From positions 620,001-684,000 of the forward strand of contig NZ_MPVN01000001.1 of assembly GCF_001955535.1 (NCBI RefSeq): a stretch of 64,000 bases of DNA. The letters run 5' to 3'. Shown piece by piece: positions 41,854 to 51,134 of this stretch (positions are counted from its first letter, which is position 1; each line of letters begins with the position of its first letter). The notes beneath the pieces were generated by a model, which saw only the letters and a list, made by a program, of their open reading frames with translations, was not told where the DNA came from and ran no database searches. This DNA is from Paenibacillus sp. FSL H7-0326 (GTDB lineage: Bacteria; Bacillota; Bacilli; Paenibacillales; Paenibacillaceae). The position numbers and the translations under genes are program-made.

Positions 41854-42597
41854 TTAATTAAAAAAGAACCGTGGGCCTGCTGTAGCAGCTGGCTTCGATT
41901 CCTTTTGAGATTGATTTAATTTATTTGTGACCTGTTCGACAATATAGTCTAATTGTTCTTCAGAGATAGTATTGGTTGTCTTCCCCATGCTGATCAATTC
42001 GCGCGCCTTATCAACGGCGTTTTGTGGCAGCATCATTGAATCCAAACTTGCAACAAACTGCACCTTTTCATCGAATAACATCCCATCCGCAAAACCTTGA
42101 TTTACAGCTTCTTTGGCGTTAAGCCACGTTTCATTGTCCATCATCTGAAGAATTTCTTCTTCTGACTTCCCTGTTTTCATGGTGTAAGCATTAGCGATGG
42201 CTTTGTTATAATTCTTGAGTACATCTGCTGTTTTCGTATGCGCTCTATAATCCCCTTCATTTCCTCCTGATACATTATGGATCATCAGTTGAGCTGTTGG
42301 TGCAATTAGAGTTTTACCGCCATTGTTGCTTCCCATTGCAATGATTGAAGCTGCACTACCAGCTAAGGAGAACGTTTTGGTTGTTACTTGTCCATCGTAT
42401 TCCTTTAAGCGTGAGTAAATTTCACTTCCTGCATCAACGTGTCCACCACCTGAATTAATGATGATTTCAACTGGAGAACCATCGGTAGGAAGTTGAGAAA
42501 TTACATCTTTTGGTGAAGTACATTCGTATCCGTAGAACTCGTAAACATCCTTATAATCGTTGAGGACGATAACGCCCTTAATTTCGATCTTTGTCAT
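41854..42597 (-). CDS. ClpP-like head maturation protease
   Basis: A 247-aa serine protease that trims the capsid. It has IIINSGGGHVDAGSEIYSRL, the nucleophile in SLAGSAASIIAMG (Ser84) and the histidine in LMIHNVSGG (His107), with the ClpP spacing. About 60 C-terminal residues are linker and tail. It overlaps portal by 4 bp. Confidence 0.93.
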   Translation of the reverse strand: MTKIEIKGVIVLNDYKDVYEFYGYECTSPKDVISQLPTDGSPVEIIINSGGGHVDAGSEIYSRLKEYDGQVTTKTFSLAGSAASIIAMGSNNGGKTLIAPTAQLMIHNVSGGNEGDYRAHTKTADVLKNYNKAIANAYTMKTGKSEEEILQMMDNETWLNAKEAVNQGFADGMLFDEKVQFVASLDSMMLPQNAVDKARELISMGKTTNTISEEQLDYIVEQVTNKLNQSQKESKPAATAGPRFFFN

Positions 42598-43748
42598 TGT
42601 TCATTCTCACCCCCTTCCGTACCGGAAGTAGATTCATAATTCTTTGTGCGAACATATTCATCAAGTGCCGGGTTGTCCACTGGTTCATCTCCTAACTTTA
42701 TCCGGATTTCATTGCCGTTATATGCACCACTTGCAATCAGTTTATCTATTGCATCAGCAACTTCAAGAGGATTAATCTCCGTAACTCCACGCACTTCAAT
42801 TTTGGTTCCATTGATGTATTCCGTTTTCGAAACGATCTTGGCATTGAGTTCATCTTTAATCTTCTTGACGAATGGGCTGATACAGAATTTGATATACGCC
42901 TCTAGCGCTGTATCGTACTCTGCCATGTCGCCATGTACCAAGGAAATCGGAATGCCTAAGATGTTAGCAACATCGTTGGTCAGATCCTTCTTCAGCTTTG
43001 TCAGCTCGTCTACGGACTTGCCATTGTTCGAACCGTCATTGACTTCGTTGTAATCAAACCCTTTAAGCTTCGGCACAATCGCTATAGGGCTCTTACGGAA
43101 TGCATTAAACAACTTGTCAATGAAAGCCTGTAGCTTGGTCTGTGTGGCTTCGTCAAGCGCTTGTGTAGCCTCCACGCTCACGGTTCCCCTGATCTGATTG
43201 CTTTGCTTTGAAGACTCCATCATTCTGGAGAACAACTCTCCGTAATCTTCAAACATACCTTCCATAAACTTCGTTAATTTCTCGTTATTGTATGTCAGGT
43301 AAAAGACTTCATCCATGCGAAAAACCCGTCTAAAGGTATAGTCCTTGACGGTTACATCCCTGAATGTATCAGGGTACACAGCGTATTCATCACGTGAGAA
43401 ACTGTCTGCAATTAACAGATCGTTGTTGTCAGACAGAATAACTAATATTTCATTCTCGTAAATTAATTTAGAAACAAACCTTTGCCAAAAGTCAGCAGCT
43501 GATTGATCCGTGTTCGGCCTTACGTTCAATAAGTAATTCCAATCACTTGCCCAGCTGTCAGTTCGCTTCTTCCCATCCTTCACAATTCGGAAGTCACATT
43601 GACTAATGGTCCTGGCAATGAAATTGATATTTGTTTCTAGTGCTATCTTTTTTAAGTATGCCCGGTGACTTGTGTCATAAGGGATATCTAAATCAAACAT
43701 GCTTTCAAGTTCTTTGTTACGCCGAAGTATCGTATCCAAGAATCCCAT
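42594..43748 (-). CDS. Portal protein (HK97 family)
   Basis: A 384-aa portal that forms the dodecameric DNA channel. It has NINFIARTISQCDFRIVKDG, WNYLLNVRPNTDQSAADFWQ, IVPKLKGFDYNEVND and LTNDVANILGIPISLVHG, all standard portal segments. It lies directly downstream of the terminase. Confidence 0.94.
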   Translation of the reverse strand: MGFLDTILRRNKELESMFDLDIPYDTSHRAYLKKIALETNINFIARTISQCDFRIVKDGKKRTDSWASDWNYLLNVRPNTDQSAADFWQRFVSKLIYENEILVILSDNNDLLIADSFSRDEYAVYPDTFRDVTVKDYTFRRVFRMDEVFYLTYNNEKLTKFMEGMFEDYGELFSRMMESSKQSNQIRGTVSVEATQALDEATQTKLQAFIDKLFNAFRKSPIAIVPKLKGFDYNEVNDGSNNGKSVDELTKLKKDLTNDVANILGIPISLVHGDMAEYDTALEAYIKFCISPFVKKIKDELNAKIVSKTEYINGTKIEVRGVTEINPLEVADAIDKLIASGAYNGNEIRIKLGDEPVDNPALDEYVRTKNYESTSGTEGGENEQ

Positions 43749-43774
43749 TTACACTCTCACCCCCTCCCTTGAAG

Positions 43775-45424
43775 TTAAAAGTTTAAGCTCTCTAGCAAGC
43801 TCAATGACTGCATGATGTCCGTTTCATCCTCTAGTATGTTATCTGCTTGCCACAAGGCGTGTATAAAGGCGTGGAAGCCGTCTGTTTTCCTTCTGACTTC
43901 ATCCTTTTTCAAGTACTCTTTATTTCCGTCTTTCTTTATGTGAACATACACGTTATTGGTATACCAACGCATAAGAGGGTTATCATCAAAAATGATTTGG
44001 TGATTAGCAAACATCGTTTCAACTCTAGGCGCTAATAGCGAATGAATCGCTTTAGGATTCCGTATATACAACAGCGTGAACCCTTCGGCCTCCAATGCTG
44101 TTTTTACTAAATCCAATCGAAATGTATCGGCCACTATTGTGCTAACGCCGTATACTTTACGCATTTCAACAAACCAGTTGACGATATGCTGAATGTTTAT
44201 GACCGGCTCATCGACTATGGTAAGTAGCTTTTGCGCTTCCCATTGTCTGATCGGTGCTTTTAGTTTCACCGCGTCCAAGAAACCTTTACGCACAAAGGAA
44301 TGGCTTTTCCAAACGTAGTTCTCACCGACTTTGAAAAGTAATCCGACAGCAGCAAAGTCTTTTATGCTAGCGAAGTCCAAACCTCCGACTGCAGTTCGAT
44401 GTTTCAGCTCAGGGAACGGTCTGTTCGTTGCTATAATGTCATCCCAACTGGCAATTGTTTTGTTTAGATCCACTTCAGGATAATTCATACGCTTGGTCAT
44501 AAACTCTTCACGGTTGGAAGGGTTGTTGACCAGCTGCTTATACTGAGTGAGAACCTTTTTAAATAATCCTTTTGCATAGAAACTTCTAGGCTCGCTAAAC
44601 ATCGGATTCGACTTCTCCCACGTGCTCGGATCATCTATTTCTTTCGGGTCATCTATTTTACATATCCAAGGGAATAAAGGATCATCCAACTCTTTTCCCT
44701 CAAGGATGTTCAATGCACGTTCTTTTGTTTTATCCAGGAATCCTTCACGAACAAAACCATCTGTTCCAATAAAAAATTCCCTAGCGTTTGGGACTTTACC
44801 AAGTCCGCTAGAGAATACGTTTACTGTATCTGAATTTTCATATTGATGAATCTCATCATAGATGACTGCCCCGTCCCGTAGTCCATCCTTGGTACTTGCA
44901 TTCGACGTATGGAACTGGAGAGTACTCCGGGTGTCTGTTCCTGTTATTTCAAGCTTCGTCCTGTAAAACATATCTTCCAATACTTCATGAGAACCAATGG
45001 CATCGTATATTTCCATGAATGATGTCTTGGCCTGTTTCTCACTGTTCGCCACAATTGAAATATTGTACTTCGGTATTCCATGCAACGGACTAATGAAGAA
45101 ATGGCTCAATGCAGATATAAGACCGTTTTTACCAGCTCCACGCGCCATCAACCACAAGAATTGTTCATAGAAGACTGAATCATCAGCCTTGTAAAATAAA
45201 AACACGAATGCAGCAAGAAACTTTTGAAATGGTTGTAAAGGAAAATACCATTTCTCAGCAAACTTGATGAAGTTCTCGATCATTACATCATCGAAGTATA
45301 AGTCATCTCTATTCAGTACACGTTTTTCCAAATGCTCGATCAGCATAATGCGCTCTTTATTCAGCTTAATTTCACCGGATTTGTACTGACGAATGTATTC
45401 ATCAACGTGCTTATTGGAGATCAT
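43775..45424 (-). CDS. Terminase large subunit
   Basis: A 549-aa motor. The ATPase has Walker A in MARGAGKNGLISAL (about residues 92-105) and Walker B with the catalytic acid in GAVIYDEIHQYE. The nuclease part starts near VGGLDFASIKDFAAVGLLFK with the first catalytic aspartate, then TIVADTFRLDLVKTALE. Length and motifs match the cos/HK97 or phi-like Terminase_1 family. Confidence 0.95.
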   Translation of the reverse strand: MISNKHVDEYIRQYKSGEIKLNKERIMLIEHLEKRVLNRDDLYFDDVMIENFIKFAEKWYFPLQPFQKFLAAFVFLFYKADDSVFYEQFLWLMARGAGKNGLISALSHFFISPLHGIPKYNISIVANSEKQAKTSFMEIYDAIGSHEVLEDMFYRTKLEITGTDTRSTLQFHTSNASTKDGLRDGAVIYDEIHQYENSDTVNVFSSGLGKVPNAREFFIGTDGFVREGFLDKTKERALNILEGKELDDPLFPWICKIDDPKEIDDPSTWEKSNPMFSEPRSFYAKGLFKKVLTQYKQLVNNPSNREEFMTKRMNYPEVDLNKTIASWDDIIATNRPFPELKHRTAVGGLDFASIKDFAAVGLLFKVGENYVWKSHSFVRKGFLDAVKLKAPIRQWEAQKLLTIVDEPVINIQHIVNWFVEMRKVYGVSTIVADTFRLDLVKTALEAEGFTLLYIRNPKAIHSLLAPRVETMFANHQIIFDDNPLMRWYTNNVYVHIKKDGNKEYLKKDEVRRKTDGFHAFIHALWQADNILEDETDIMQSLSLLESLNF

Positions 45425-45756
45425 ATCAATTCATTTGATGAGCGCTTTTTCTTCGATCCATCATCCTGTTCCACCGGCGAAGCTTTCAATCCAAGGGCAT
45501 CTAGAATCTTAATCATTCGATCATTCGTCTTATGCAGATCACCAATGGAAGGATTCGATTTTGGACCATGCATACCAGAAACCTGAATGCCGTTTCTTTT
45601 GATATCATCAATGAGCTTGCACTTCAAATCCCACAGCGAAAGATAATCCTGCAATAAATCTTCGAAATGATGACCAGTTACTTTATTATCTTTTAATTGA
45701 GCTGACAAGTCCGTTTCTATCATACTTCTTAAGGCATCACGGTTAGTTTCGGCCAT
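45421..45756 (-). CDS. Terminase small subunit (P27 family)
   Basis: A 111-aa DNA-recognition subunit. It has LRSMIETDLSAQLKDNKVTG and HHFEDLLQDYLSLWDLKCKL, then GPKSNPSIGDLHKTNDRMIK, the P27 pattern (N-P-x-x). GGAGGAAA lies before ATG 45756. It overlaps terL by 4 bp. Confidence 0.85.
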   Translation of the reverse strand: MAETNRDALRSMIETDLSAQLKDNKVTGHHFEDLLQDYLSLWDLKCKLIDDIKRNGIQVSGMHGPKSNPSIGDLHKTNDRMIKILDALGLKASPVEQDDGSKKKRSSNELI

Positions 45757-45839
45757 TAAATTTCCTCCTTCCATTTTACATTTAATCCCAATAAACTATA
45801 TCGCGCGTATTTTGCTTTGAATCTGGGAAATCGACTCCC

Positions 45840-45895
45840 CCTCCCGGTCCCCAATGGTAAGAGTTAGCCCAAACCTTTTGACCCGGGGGGTGTCT
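45840..45895. other. Candidate cos packaging site
   Basis: The 230-bp gap between TerS and the small zinc-ribbon gene has no ORF but holds a GC-rich block in otherwise AT-rich phage DNA: CCCCCTCCCGGTCCCC and GACCCGGGGGGTGTC, with CCCGG and its reverse CCGGG. HNH endonuclease, TerS and TerL flank it, the gene order of cos phages with 3' overhangs. No experiment or alignment supports the cut position. Confidence 0.35.
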
Positions 45896-46008
45896 TGAAA
45901 GCAACGATACTTTCTATTCGCTTACTTGATGACAATGCTATTGTGATGATGCCGTTATACTCTGATATAACATTCAGTTTCCATACTATCTGAGATGGTT
46001 TCATCTAC

Positions 46009-46269
46009 TCACCACATCTCCATAATGTTAGGCACATCCTTGCCAGTCAGTTCCTTCAAAGACTTAGCATATGATGTGTTGATTTCATCTACCATTTCTT
46101 TACGTGTTATCCTCTCTGGTTGCTTAACACCTGTTTCTTTCCTGATAGTGCTGAGTTTATTGTTGGTTGGCAATTCACACACAGGACATTTCAATCCATC
46201 TCGTACCTTGTGTGAAGTCTCTTGCCATCCACATGAACGGTCAATGCAATACCATGTTGTCCGTTTCAT
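46009..46269 (-). CDS. Small zinc-ribbon protein
   Basis: An 86-aa protein. An N-terminal zinc ribbon has CIDRSCGW and CPVCELP; a helical, basic C-terminal part follows (KQPERITRKEMVDEINTSYA). It lies between HNH and TerS. It overlaps the HNH gene end region by 7 bp or less, depending on the start. It may be packaging related; I do not recognise it. Confidence 0.6.
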   Translation of the reverse strand: MKRTTWYCIDRSCGWQETSHKVRDGLKCPVCELPTNNKLSTIRKETGVKQPERITRKEMVDEINTSYAKSLKELTGKDVPNIMEMW

Positions 46270-46280
46270 CTTCACTAACC

Positions 46281-46613
46281 TCACCACCTCTCATCTTCCC
46301 ACTTGTTCTCTTTCACCCCAAAGTCTCTACCATGTTCCTTGTTGTGACAGTCTACACACACTGTCTCTAGGTTATCTATATCCAGTGCTAAGTCTGGATG
46401 ATGTTCTAACTCCTTCAAATGATGGACTACCAACTGTATCTTCTTACGCTTCGCACTCTCGCTATACTCATTGGTGTCTATGGTGACTAAGCCTTTGCGT
46501 TTGCACTCTTGGCATTCATAGTTGTCTCTTTTGAGTACTTCTAGTCTGATGTGCTTCCAGTCTTTGCTCGTGTAGAATTTACGTTTCTGTTCGAGCGTCT
46601 TATATTCTTTCAT
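46281..46613 (-). CDS. HNH endonuclease
   Basis: A 110-aa protein. The N-terminus WKHIRLEVLKRDNYECQECK starts the HNH fold with the first cysteine pair; VVHHLKELEHHPDLALDIDN gives the H-H core and the asparagine, and VCVDCHNKEHG the second cysteine pair and final histidine. In HK97-type phages this nuclease stimulates terminase cleavage at cos. Confidence 0.92.
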   Translation of the reverse strand: MKEYKTLEQKRKFYTSKDWKHIRLEVLKRDNYECQECKRKGLVTIDTNEYSESAKRKKIQLVVHHLKELEHHPDLALDIDNLETVCVDCHNKEHGRDFGVKENKWEDERW

Positions 46614-46693
46614 TTCTCCTCGAAATTAATGGAATTTTTTGCTTAATGTGTATATAATCTGTTGTATACAATCTGTATCGAAAGGAGTAGCTC

Positions 46694-48040
46694 ATGAGTA
46701 CTATCAGTAGCAAGACAGTTAGAAACACCCCTATCTTCAAACCTACAATTTACGAAAAAAAGTACGCCTTTGAAACTAAAGTACATAAGTTTGATTTAGT
46801 AATTCTAGGTTTGGTGCTGTTCAATTTATTCTTTTTACGTTATGTCAAAGTGGTGTATGAGTTATGGTACTTAGTTGATTTTTTCATCATTCTCTACACT
46901 GCAACCATGTTAGCGAAATCTAAGTTCAAAGTAACCATCGGACTTTACGTAGCAGCCGTTTTTTCCGTAACAATACTGATGTTAAACTTAGGTCAGTTTG
47001 GATACGTCAGGACTTTTGTAGATAATGTTCTGATGGCTTATACACCAGCAACCCTCATCGTATTTTTGATTTACATGAGAAAAAGATATTCATTTGATGC
47101 TCTTCATGAGTTGGCTAACACCATTCGTAAAGTGCTTAATATCTATTTCTTCATCAACACGCCGATCGTATATGTTCAGGCCATTACAGGAACATTTCTT
47201 ATGGGCAGATTTATCGCAGTGAACCCTCTTGTCTTTGACCATATGACCGGTTTTATTGGTCTGAGTGGTGTGAGCGTGCTCAACTTTTTGTGGATCGCCA
47301 CCCTTCTCTTTAACCTTTATCACTTAACAACTCATAAGAGCAAAATCACTTTGCTGATATTAGTTGCACAATTTTTATTAATGTTTCAGATGTCCATTTT
47401 GAACGATAACAAGATGTTTGCATTAACAGTAATACCGTTCATAGTTACCTTCTTTATGATCGGCCTTAACAGGCACGGCATCACGATCAAATCAATATTT
47501 AAAATACTTTTAATTGCAGGATTTGCCTTGTTACTTTACTCGGCAACTTCTTCGTTAGACGATGAAACTGGAGAAGTGCAAGATACAAACAGTTTGGTTG
47601 AAGAGTTCTTTACAAATAAACCAACCGTGCATAACGAGAGAGCATACCTTAACTATCTGGCTTTTAATAAATATAATGCCGATGGTCTTGTGATTGGATT
47701 AAGCAATGTTATGCTGCACAACCAAAACATTCATAAGCACTTAGGTGTTAATAGTGCATCTCTCCTTATGATTCAAGGAGGTCTCGTTTATTTCTTGTCT
47801 GTTTGTCTCTTATACACAGCGCTAGTAATGAGATTGTTCAACGAAAGAAACTTTATGAAGAAGCTCATGTTGTTCTTGGTAACTTTCGGAACGATGCTCG
47901 TTACATCTTTTGCAACTCAATTATTCCGTGATCATTATTTGTTTATTTGCATGATGTTGATTTACTTAGTTTTATATTTGCATAGTAAAAAGGGAGCTCC
48001 GGAAGAAGCACCCATGTACCACAATCCTAAAAATCCTTAA
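46694..48040 (+). CDS. Wzy-like polysaccharide polymerase / O-antigen ligase-type membrane protein
   Basis: A 448-aa protein with about 10-12 membrane segments and one large extracellular loop (about residues 285-345: SSLDDETGEVQDTNSL, NERAYLNYLAFNKYNADGLV and HKHLGVNSASLLMIQGGLVY). This layout and the loop H/N-x-S-x-L-x-x-x-x-x-G pattern match Wzy and O-antigen ligase proteins. An AAAGGAG site precedes the ATG. It is read against the late operon, so it is a cargo gene likely expressed in the lysogen, where it could change host surface glycan (seroconversion). Confidence 0.75.
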   Translation: MSTISSKTVRNTPIFKPTIYEKKYAFETKVHKFDLVILGLVLFNLFFLRYVKVVYELWYLVDFFIILYTATMLAKSKFKVTIGLYVAAVFSVTILMLNLGQFGYVRTFVDNVLMAYTPATLIVFLIYMRKRYSFDALHELANTIRKVLNIYFFINTPIVYVQAITGTFLMGRFIAVNPLVFDHMTGFIGLSGVSVLNFLWIATLLFNLYHLTTHKSKITLLILVAQFLLMFQMSILNDNKMFALTVIPFIVTFFMIGLNRHGITIKSIFKILLIAGFALLLYSATSSLDDETGEVQDTNSLVEEFFTNKPTVHNERAYLNYLAFNKYNADGLVIGLSNVMLHNQNIHKHLGVNSASLLMIQGGLVYFLSVCLLYTALVMRLFNERNFMKKLMLFLVTFGTMLVTSFATQLFRDHYLFICMMLIYLVLYLHSKKGAPEEAPMYHNPKNP

Positions 48041-48047
48041 ACAAACT

Positions 48048-48097
48048 AAACACCAATGGACTACGCTGCAGTATGATCGTAGACTCCGTTGGTGTTT
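48048..48097. terminator. Bidirectional terminator between the Wzy-like and spike genes
   Basis: AAACACCAA (48048-48056) and TTGGTGTTT (48089-48097) pair over 9 bp, with weaker pairing inside. The right arm is in the last codons of the spike gene. CTGTTTGTG follows on the plus strand. Confidence 0.55.
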
Positions 48098-50292
48098 CTG
48101 TTTGTGCCGAAGATTTGTTGTTTATTCTCTATACCATAATCAACAGTCGGTCCAGCGTTGTTCCTCGATGTGTTCCCAGCAATATCATTATTAATTGTGG
48201 TTGACCCTACAATCGCAATTCCAAATCTTTGTTGATCTCCATCTACAGTATTGTTCATGATTTTTGCATAAACTGTACCACCGCCTATTGAAATTCCCGA
48301 ATACTGATTGTAACCTCTAAGGCTGTTATTAAACGATTCATTGCCAATGATATGACAGTAATATGCTGCTTCAAGATAGATTCCATGTTGGTAACAGAAT
48401 GACACTTGGTTCTCTACAAATTTCGTTCTGTCAATACTAACAGTGGTACCATCTATAGACACTGGCGTTCCATGAATACCTGATCCAGCTGCGTTATAGA
48501 CCTCATTTCGTGAAACTGATCCATATCGGAATGCTTGTACTTGTATGCCATGATTACCACACCCATCTATTTCATTTTCTTCAATGCGGCAGTAGCGTAG
48601 GTTCTGTATTCCCTTAATAGCTGTCCAGAAGTTATTGATTAGTTGGTTTTTCCTCACTTTAACCCTAACCATTCTAAAGTTAGCGCTGGAGTACATGTGT
48701 ATTGCTGGAGCAAAAGTTCCCGTTACGTACTCCCATTCCACAGTGCCGTCCACTACAGATCCGTTCACATGAGACGGACTCACGGGTGAAGATAGAATTG
48801 GCGCGGTTGTGCCAGCTGTCTTAGCTTTGTAGAATCTTCCGTTAGCAGCAATTACATCATCTTTCTGATAGGTAGTTTCTGCTTCCCAATATTTGTACTC
48901 TCTACCTAAGATGTCTCCACATTCTTCTACAGTATTATGGTATACATCTACGTAACTACTCTTGTTTATGTCTATCCCTGAGTAAGCACATTTTCTGACT
49001 ACATTATCAGCTATCCTCAGTCCTCGACCTTTGTCTGAGTTATCAGTCACTATTCCAAACCTACATTTTTCAACATAGTTTCTTGCGATATACCCATTCA
49101 ACGGATCTCTCTGATAGTAGTTATCTTCATTTATTCCGTTTCTGCACTGACGTACATCATTGTCTGTAATTGAGTAAGATTCGCAACCATATGTGGCCCA
49201 TATACCAGCCACTCCGTTTCTTTCAGAGGTATTACCATCTCCACCACAATTAAGGACCGTGACTTTTGATATTTTGAATCCCTTTCCGCGAGCCATAACA
49301 ATTCCGCTTCCAGAACCTTTAGCGTTTGGATCATCTTTTCTATTTATGGGCTGTAATCCGTATCCATTGCCTACAATTTTAAGATTAGATATCCTCACGC
49401 CTTCAGTATTGTTGGAATAAAAAACATTGTTGAAAGGCAATACGCTTCGAACTACACTTTCGTCACCATTTCCGTATATGTTCATTTTTGTATGAATGAT
49501 GACATCATCGAATAAATTGAATTGACCAGGTGGAACTACTACCTTCTTGTTGCCCTTGAAAGAGTCATTTATTGCATTTACAAATGAATCAGTATCATCG
49601 TGGTGTATAACTGCATTGTTCAAATTAACTTTCAAAGCGTCTTTTAGTTGAATGCCCTCATTATTAGTACTAGTTACTTCACTCCTAAATACCCCTCTAC
49701 TCGGAGTTAGAGGAACAGTTTGTGCAATCGTTATAGGTGGAGTTCTCGGTATAGCTCCTGTATCGTACCAAGTCGACAATCCCGTCACCGCAAGATACTT
49801 CATCTCAGTTCCTGAACGTCCATATATCACATACCCTACCGCACCAGGCACTGGTTCCCACGATAATCTGTTAAAGTTAGCAGATGATAAGAATGCATTG
49901 CCTGTTGAAATAGAAAAAAGAGGACCTACTGCTGATTGGCCCCCTTTCTCGTCAATTACTGATATTCTATATTGATAATTTGTGTTTCCAGTTACTCCAC
50001 CTGTAGATAAGTTGATTTGAGGTGGAGTTAACGTACAGACATTACCAGCTTTAAATACGCAAACACCATTACCCACATCAAAATCATGGTCAATCAATTT
50101 CACATGAGTTTCTCCAGAATTAATATCGCTGAGAAACTCAAGATCCGATCCGCTTGCACCATACTCATATACATCATATTCTTTACGATCTATTTTGGTG
50201 TTTAGAGCAACCTCAGCTTCTTCTGATCTTAATAGCGCAGTCTTCGCTTCGCGATCAATAATACCAAGGTTTCTATACTTTTTCTTTTTCAT
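48061..50292 (-). CDS. Second beta-helix spike, probable depolymerase
   Basis: A 743-aa protein. Residues about 1-60 may be an attachment helix. About 85-180 is a fibronectin-like domain (TGNTNYQYRISVIDEKGGQS, LSWEPVPGAVGYVIYGRS). From about 225 a pectin-lyase type right-handed beta-helix runs to the end (NSFKGNKKVVVPPGQFNL, NNVFYSNNTEGVRISNLKI). It is interrupted near 450 by a chitin-binding-like insert YWEAETTYQKDDVIAANGRF. Start ATG 50292 is 8 nt after GGAG. It is far from the tail genes and next to a surface polymerase, so it may be an alternate spike. Confidence 0.78.
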   Translation of the reverse strand: MKKKKYRNLGIIDREAKTALLRSEEAEVALNTKIDRKEYDVYEYGASGSDLEFLSDINSGETHVKLIDHDFDVGNGVCVFKAGNVCTLTPPQINLSTGGVTGNTNYQYRISVIDEKGGQSAVGPLFSISTGNAFLSSANFNRLSWEPVPGAVGYVIYGRSGTEMKYLAVTGLSTWYDTGAIPRTPPITIAQTVPLTPSRGVFRSEVTSTNNEGIQLKDALKVNLNNAVIHHDDTDSFVNAINDSFKGNKKVVVPPGQFNLFDDVIIHTKMNIYGNGDESVVRSVLPFNNVFYSNNTEGVRISNLKIVGNGYGLQPINRKDDPNAKGSGSGIVMARGKGFKISKVTVLNCGGDGNTSERNGVAGIWATYGCESYSITDNDVRQCRNGINEDNYYQRDPLNGYIARNYVEKCRFGIVTDNSDKGRGLRIADNVVRKCAYSGIDINKSSYVDVYHNTVEECGDILGREYKYWEAETTYQKDDVIAANGRFYKAKTAGTTAPILSSPVSPSHVNGSVVDGTVEWEYVTGTFAPAIHMYSSANFRMVRVKVRKNQLINNFWTAIKGIQNLRYCRIEENEIDGCGNHGIQVQAFRYGSVSRNEVYNAAGSGIHGTPVSIDGTTVSIDRTKFVENQVSFCYQHGIYLEAAYYCHIIGNESFNNSLRGYNQYSGISIGGGTVYAKIMNNTVDGDQQRFGIAIVGSTTINNDIAGNTSRNNAGPTVDYGIENKQQIFGTNRNTNGVYDHTAA

Positions 50293-50325
50293 GACCACCT
50301 CTCCTATATCTCTAAAATTAAAAAA

Positions 50326-50355
50326 GCACCCAATCCTGTGTTATAGACTGGATGC
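50326..50355 (-). terminator. Terminator after the zinc-ribbon gene at 50392
   Basis: GCATCCA and TGGGTGC pair over 7 bp (G-U pairs) around a 16-nt loop on the minus strand, followed by TTTTTTAATTTT. It would isolate the spike gene from upstream transcription. Confidence 0.6.
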
Positions 50356-50391
50356 GTACCGTTTTGGATGCTTTTGTATTTTTATAGCTTA

Positions 50392-50670
50392 TTATCTTCT
50401 TCCAGATGAGAGTCTGCTCAAATAATGCCCGATTTGTTGCACCATTTCCTTGGTTTCTTCAATTTCATTAGCTAATTTCTTATTTTTATCCTCAATTAGC
50501 ATTTTGATCTCGTTATGTTCACTCCCATTGTGCATATAATCCACTACACCAACTACGCCGCCGCATTTAGAACACTGGATAAAATGGAATTTGAACCTTG
50601 AACCAGTCGGTGAAGCTTCTTTCAATTCGAAACTTGCGCCCCCACAACTAACACACTTAGAAACTGCCAT
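50392..50670 (-). CDS. Zinc-ribbon protein with coiled-coil tail
   Basis: A 92-aa protein. CVSCGG and CSKCGG make a zinc ribbon in the first 40 residues. The rest is a helix with coiled-coil character (IKMLIEDKNKKLANEIEETK, EMVQQIGHYLSRL). GGGGGTGA precedes the ATG, directly after an 8-bp hairpin (CCTGTATG/CATACAGG) that may affect translation. Function unknown. Confidence 0.65.
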   Translation of the reverse strand: MAVSKCVSCGGASFELKEASPTGSRFKFHFIQCSKCGGVVGVVDYMHNGSEHNEIKMLIEDKNKKLANEIEETKEMVQQIGHYLSRLSSGRR

Positions 50671-50848
50671 TTTCTCACCCCCTGTATGGTACTTTCGACA
50701 TACAGGACTATTTTCCTTTATTATCCGGCATTATTTACGCTGCCGGTGCGCTCTCGATCCACTTTTTATACCGCTGAGATCACGGATAAGGAGTGTTTAT
50801 GCAAAAGTGGAGTAACAAACAAAAAAGGTCATGAAGCAAATTTTATCT

Positions 50849-50910
50849 TTTCCCTCTTGGAATCGAACCAAGGCTTTCCTTTCGGTACTCTGCCACTGAG
50901 TTAAGGGAAT
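50849..50910 (-). ncRNA. tRNA-like element 1, no anticodon arm
   Basis: It has a canonical D arm (ACTC-AGTGGCA-GAGT) and a canonical T arm (CTTGG-TTCGATT-CCAAG), with acceptor strands TTCCCT and AGGGAA. Between D and T arms there are only 14 nt, where a minihairpin CC-GAAA-GG takes the place of the anticodon arm. It cannot decode. It is either a decayed tRNA or a structural or decoy tRNA mimic. Confidence 0.6.
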
Positions 50911-50916
50911 ATGCCG

Positions 50917-51024
50917 TGATGTGGGTAAGGATTTGCACCTTACATGGTTTGCAATGAACGCTCTCTTTTATCGTCCGAACGTCACCCTACGATACATAGC
51001 GTCTACCTATTCCGCCACCACATC
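50917..51024 (-). ncRNA. tRNA-like element 2, tRNA-Leu derived
   Basis: A perfect 7-bp acceptor (GATGTGG/CCACATC) with discriminator A encloses a tRNA-Leu type D arm (GGCGGAATAGGTAGACGC) and a T arm with a 6-bp stem (GTAAGG-TGCAAAT-CCTTAC) in which T55 is replaced by G. Between them lie about 55 nt instead of about 32, with a TATCGT/ACGATA stem but no 5-7-5 anticodon arm that I can find. Confidence 0.6.
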
Positions 51025-51134
51025 ATGTCACTCTATAAATAAATATTGGCGTATTTCCAAAATATTGAGGACTTAGGTTCACCACGTCGCGCCCCTCGGC
51101 TTCCCTATCGTTACCGCGCTTCTACCGTCCTTTT

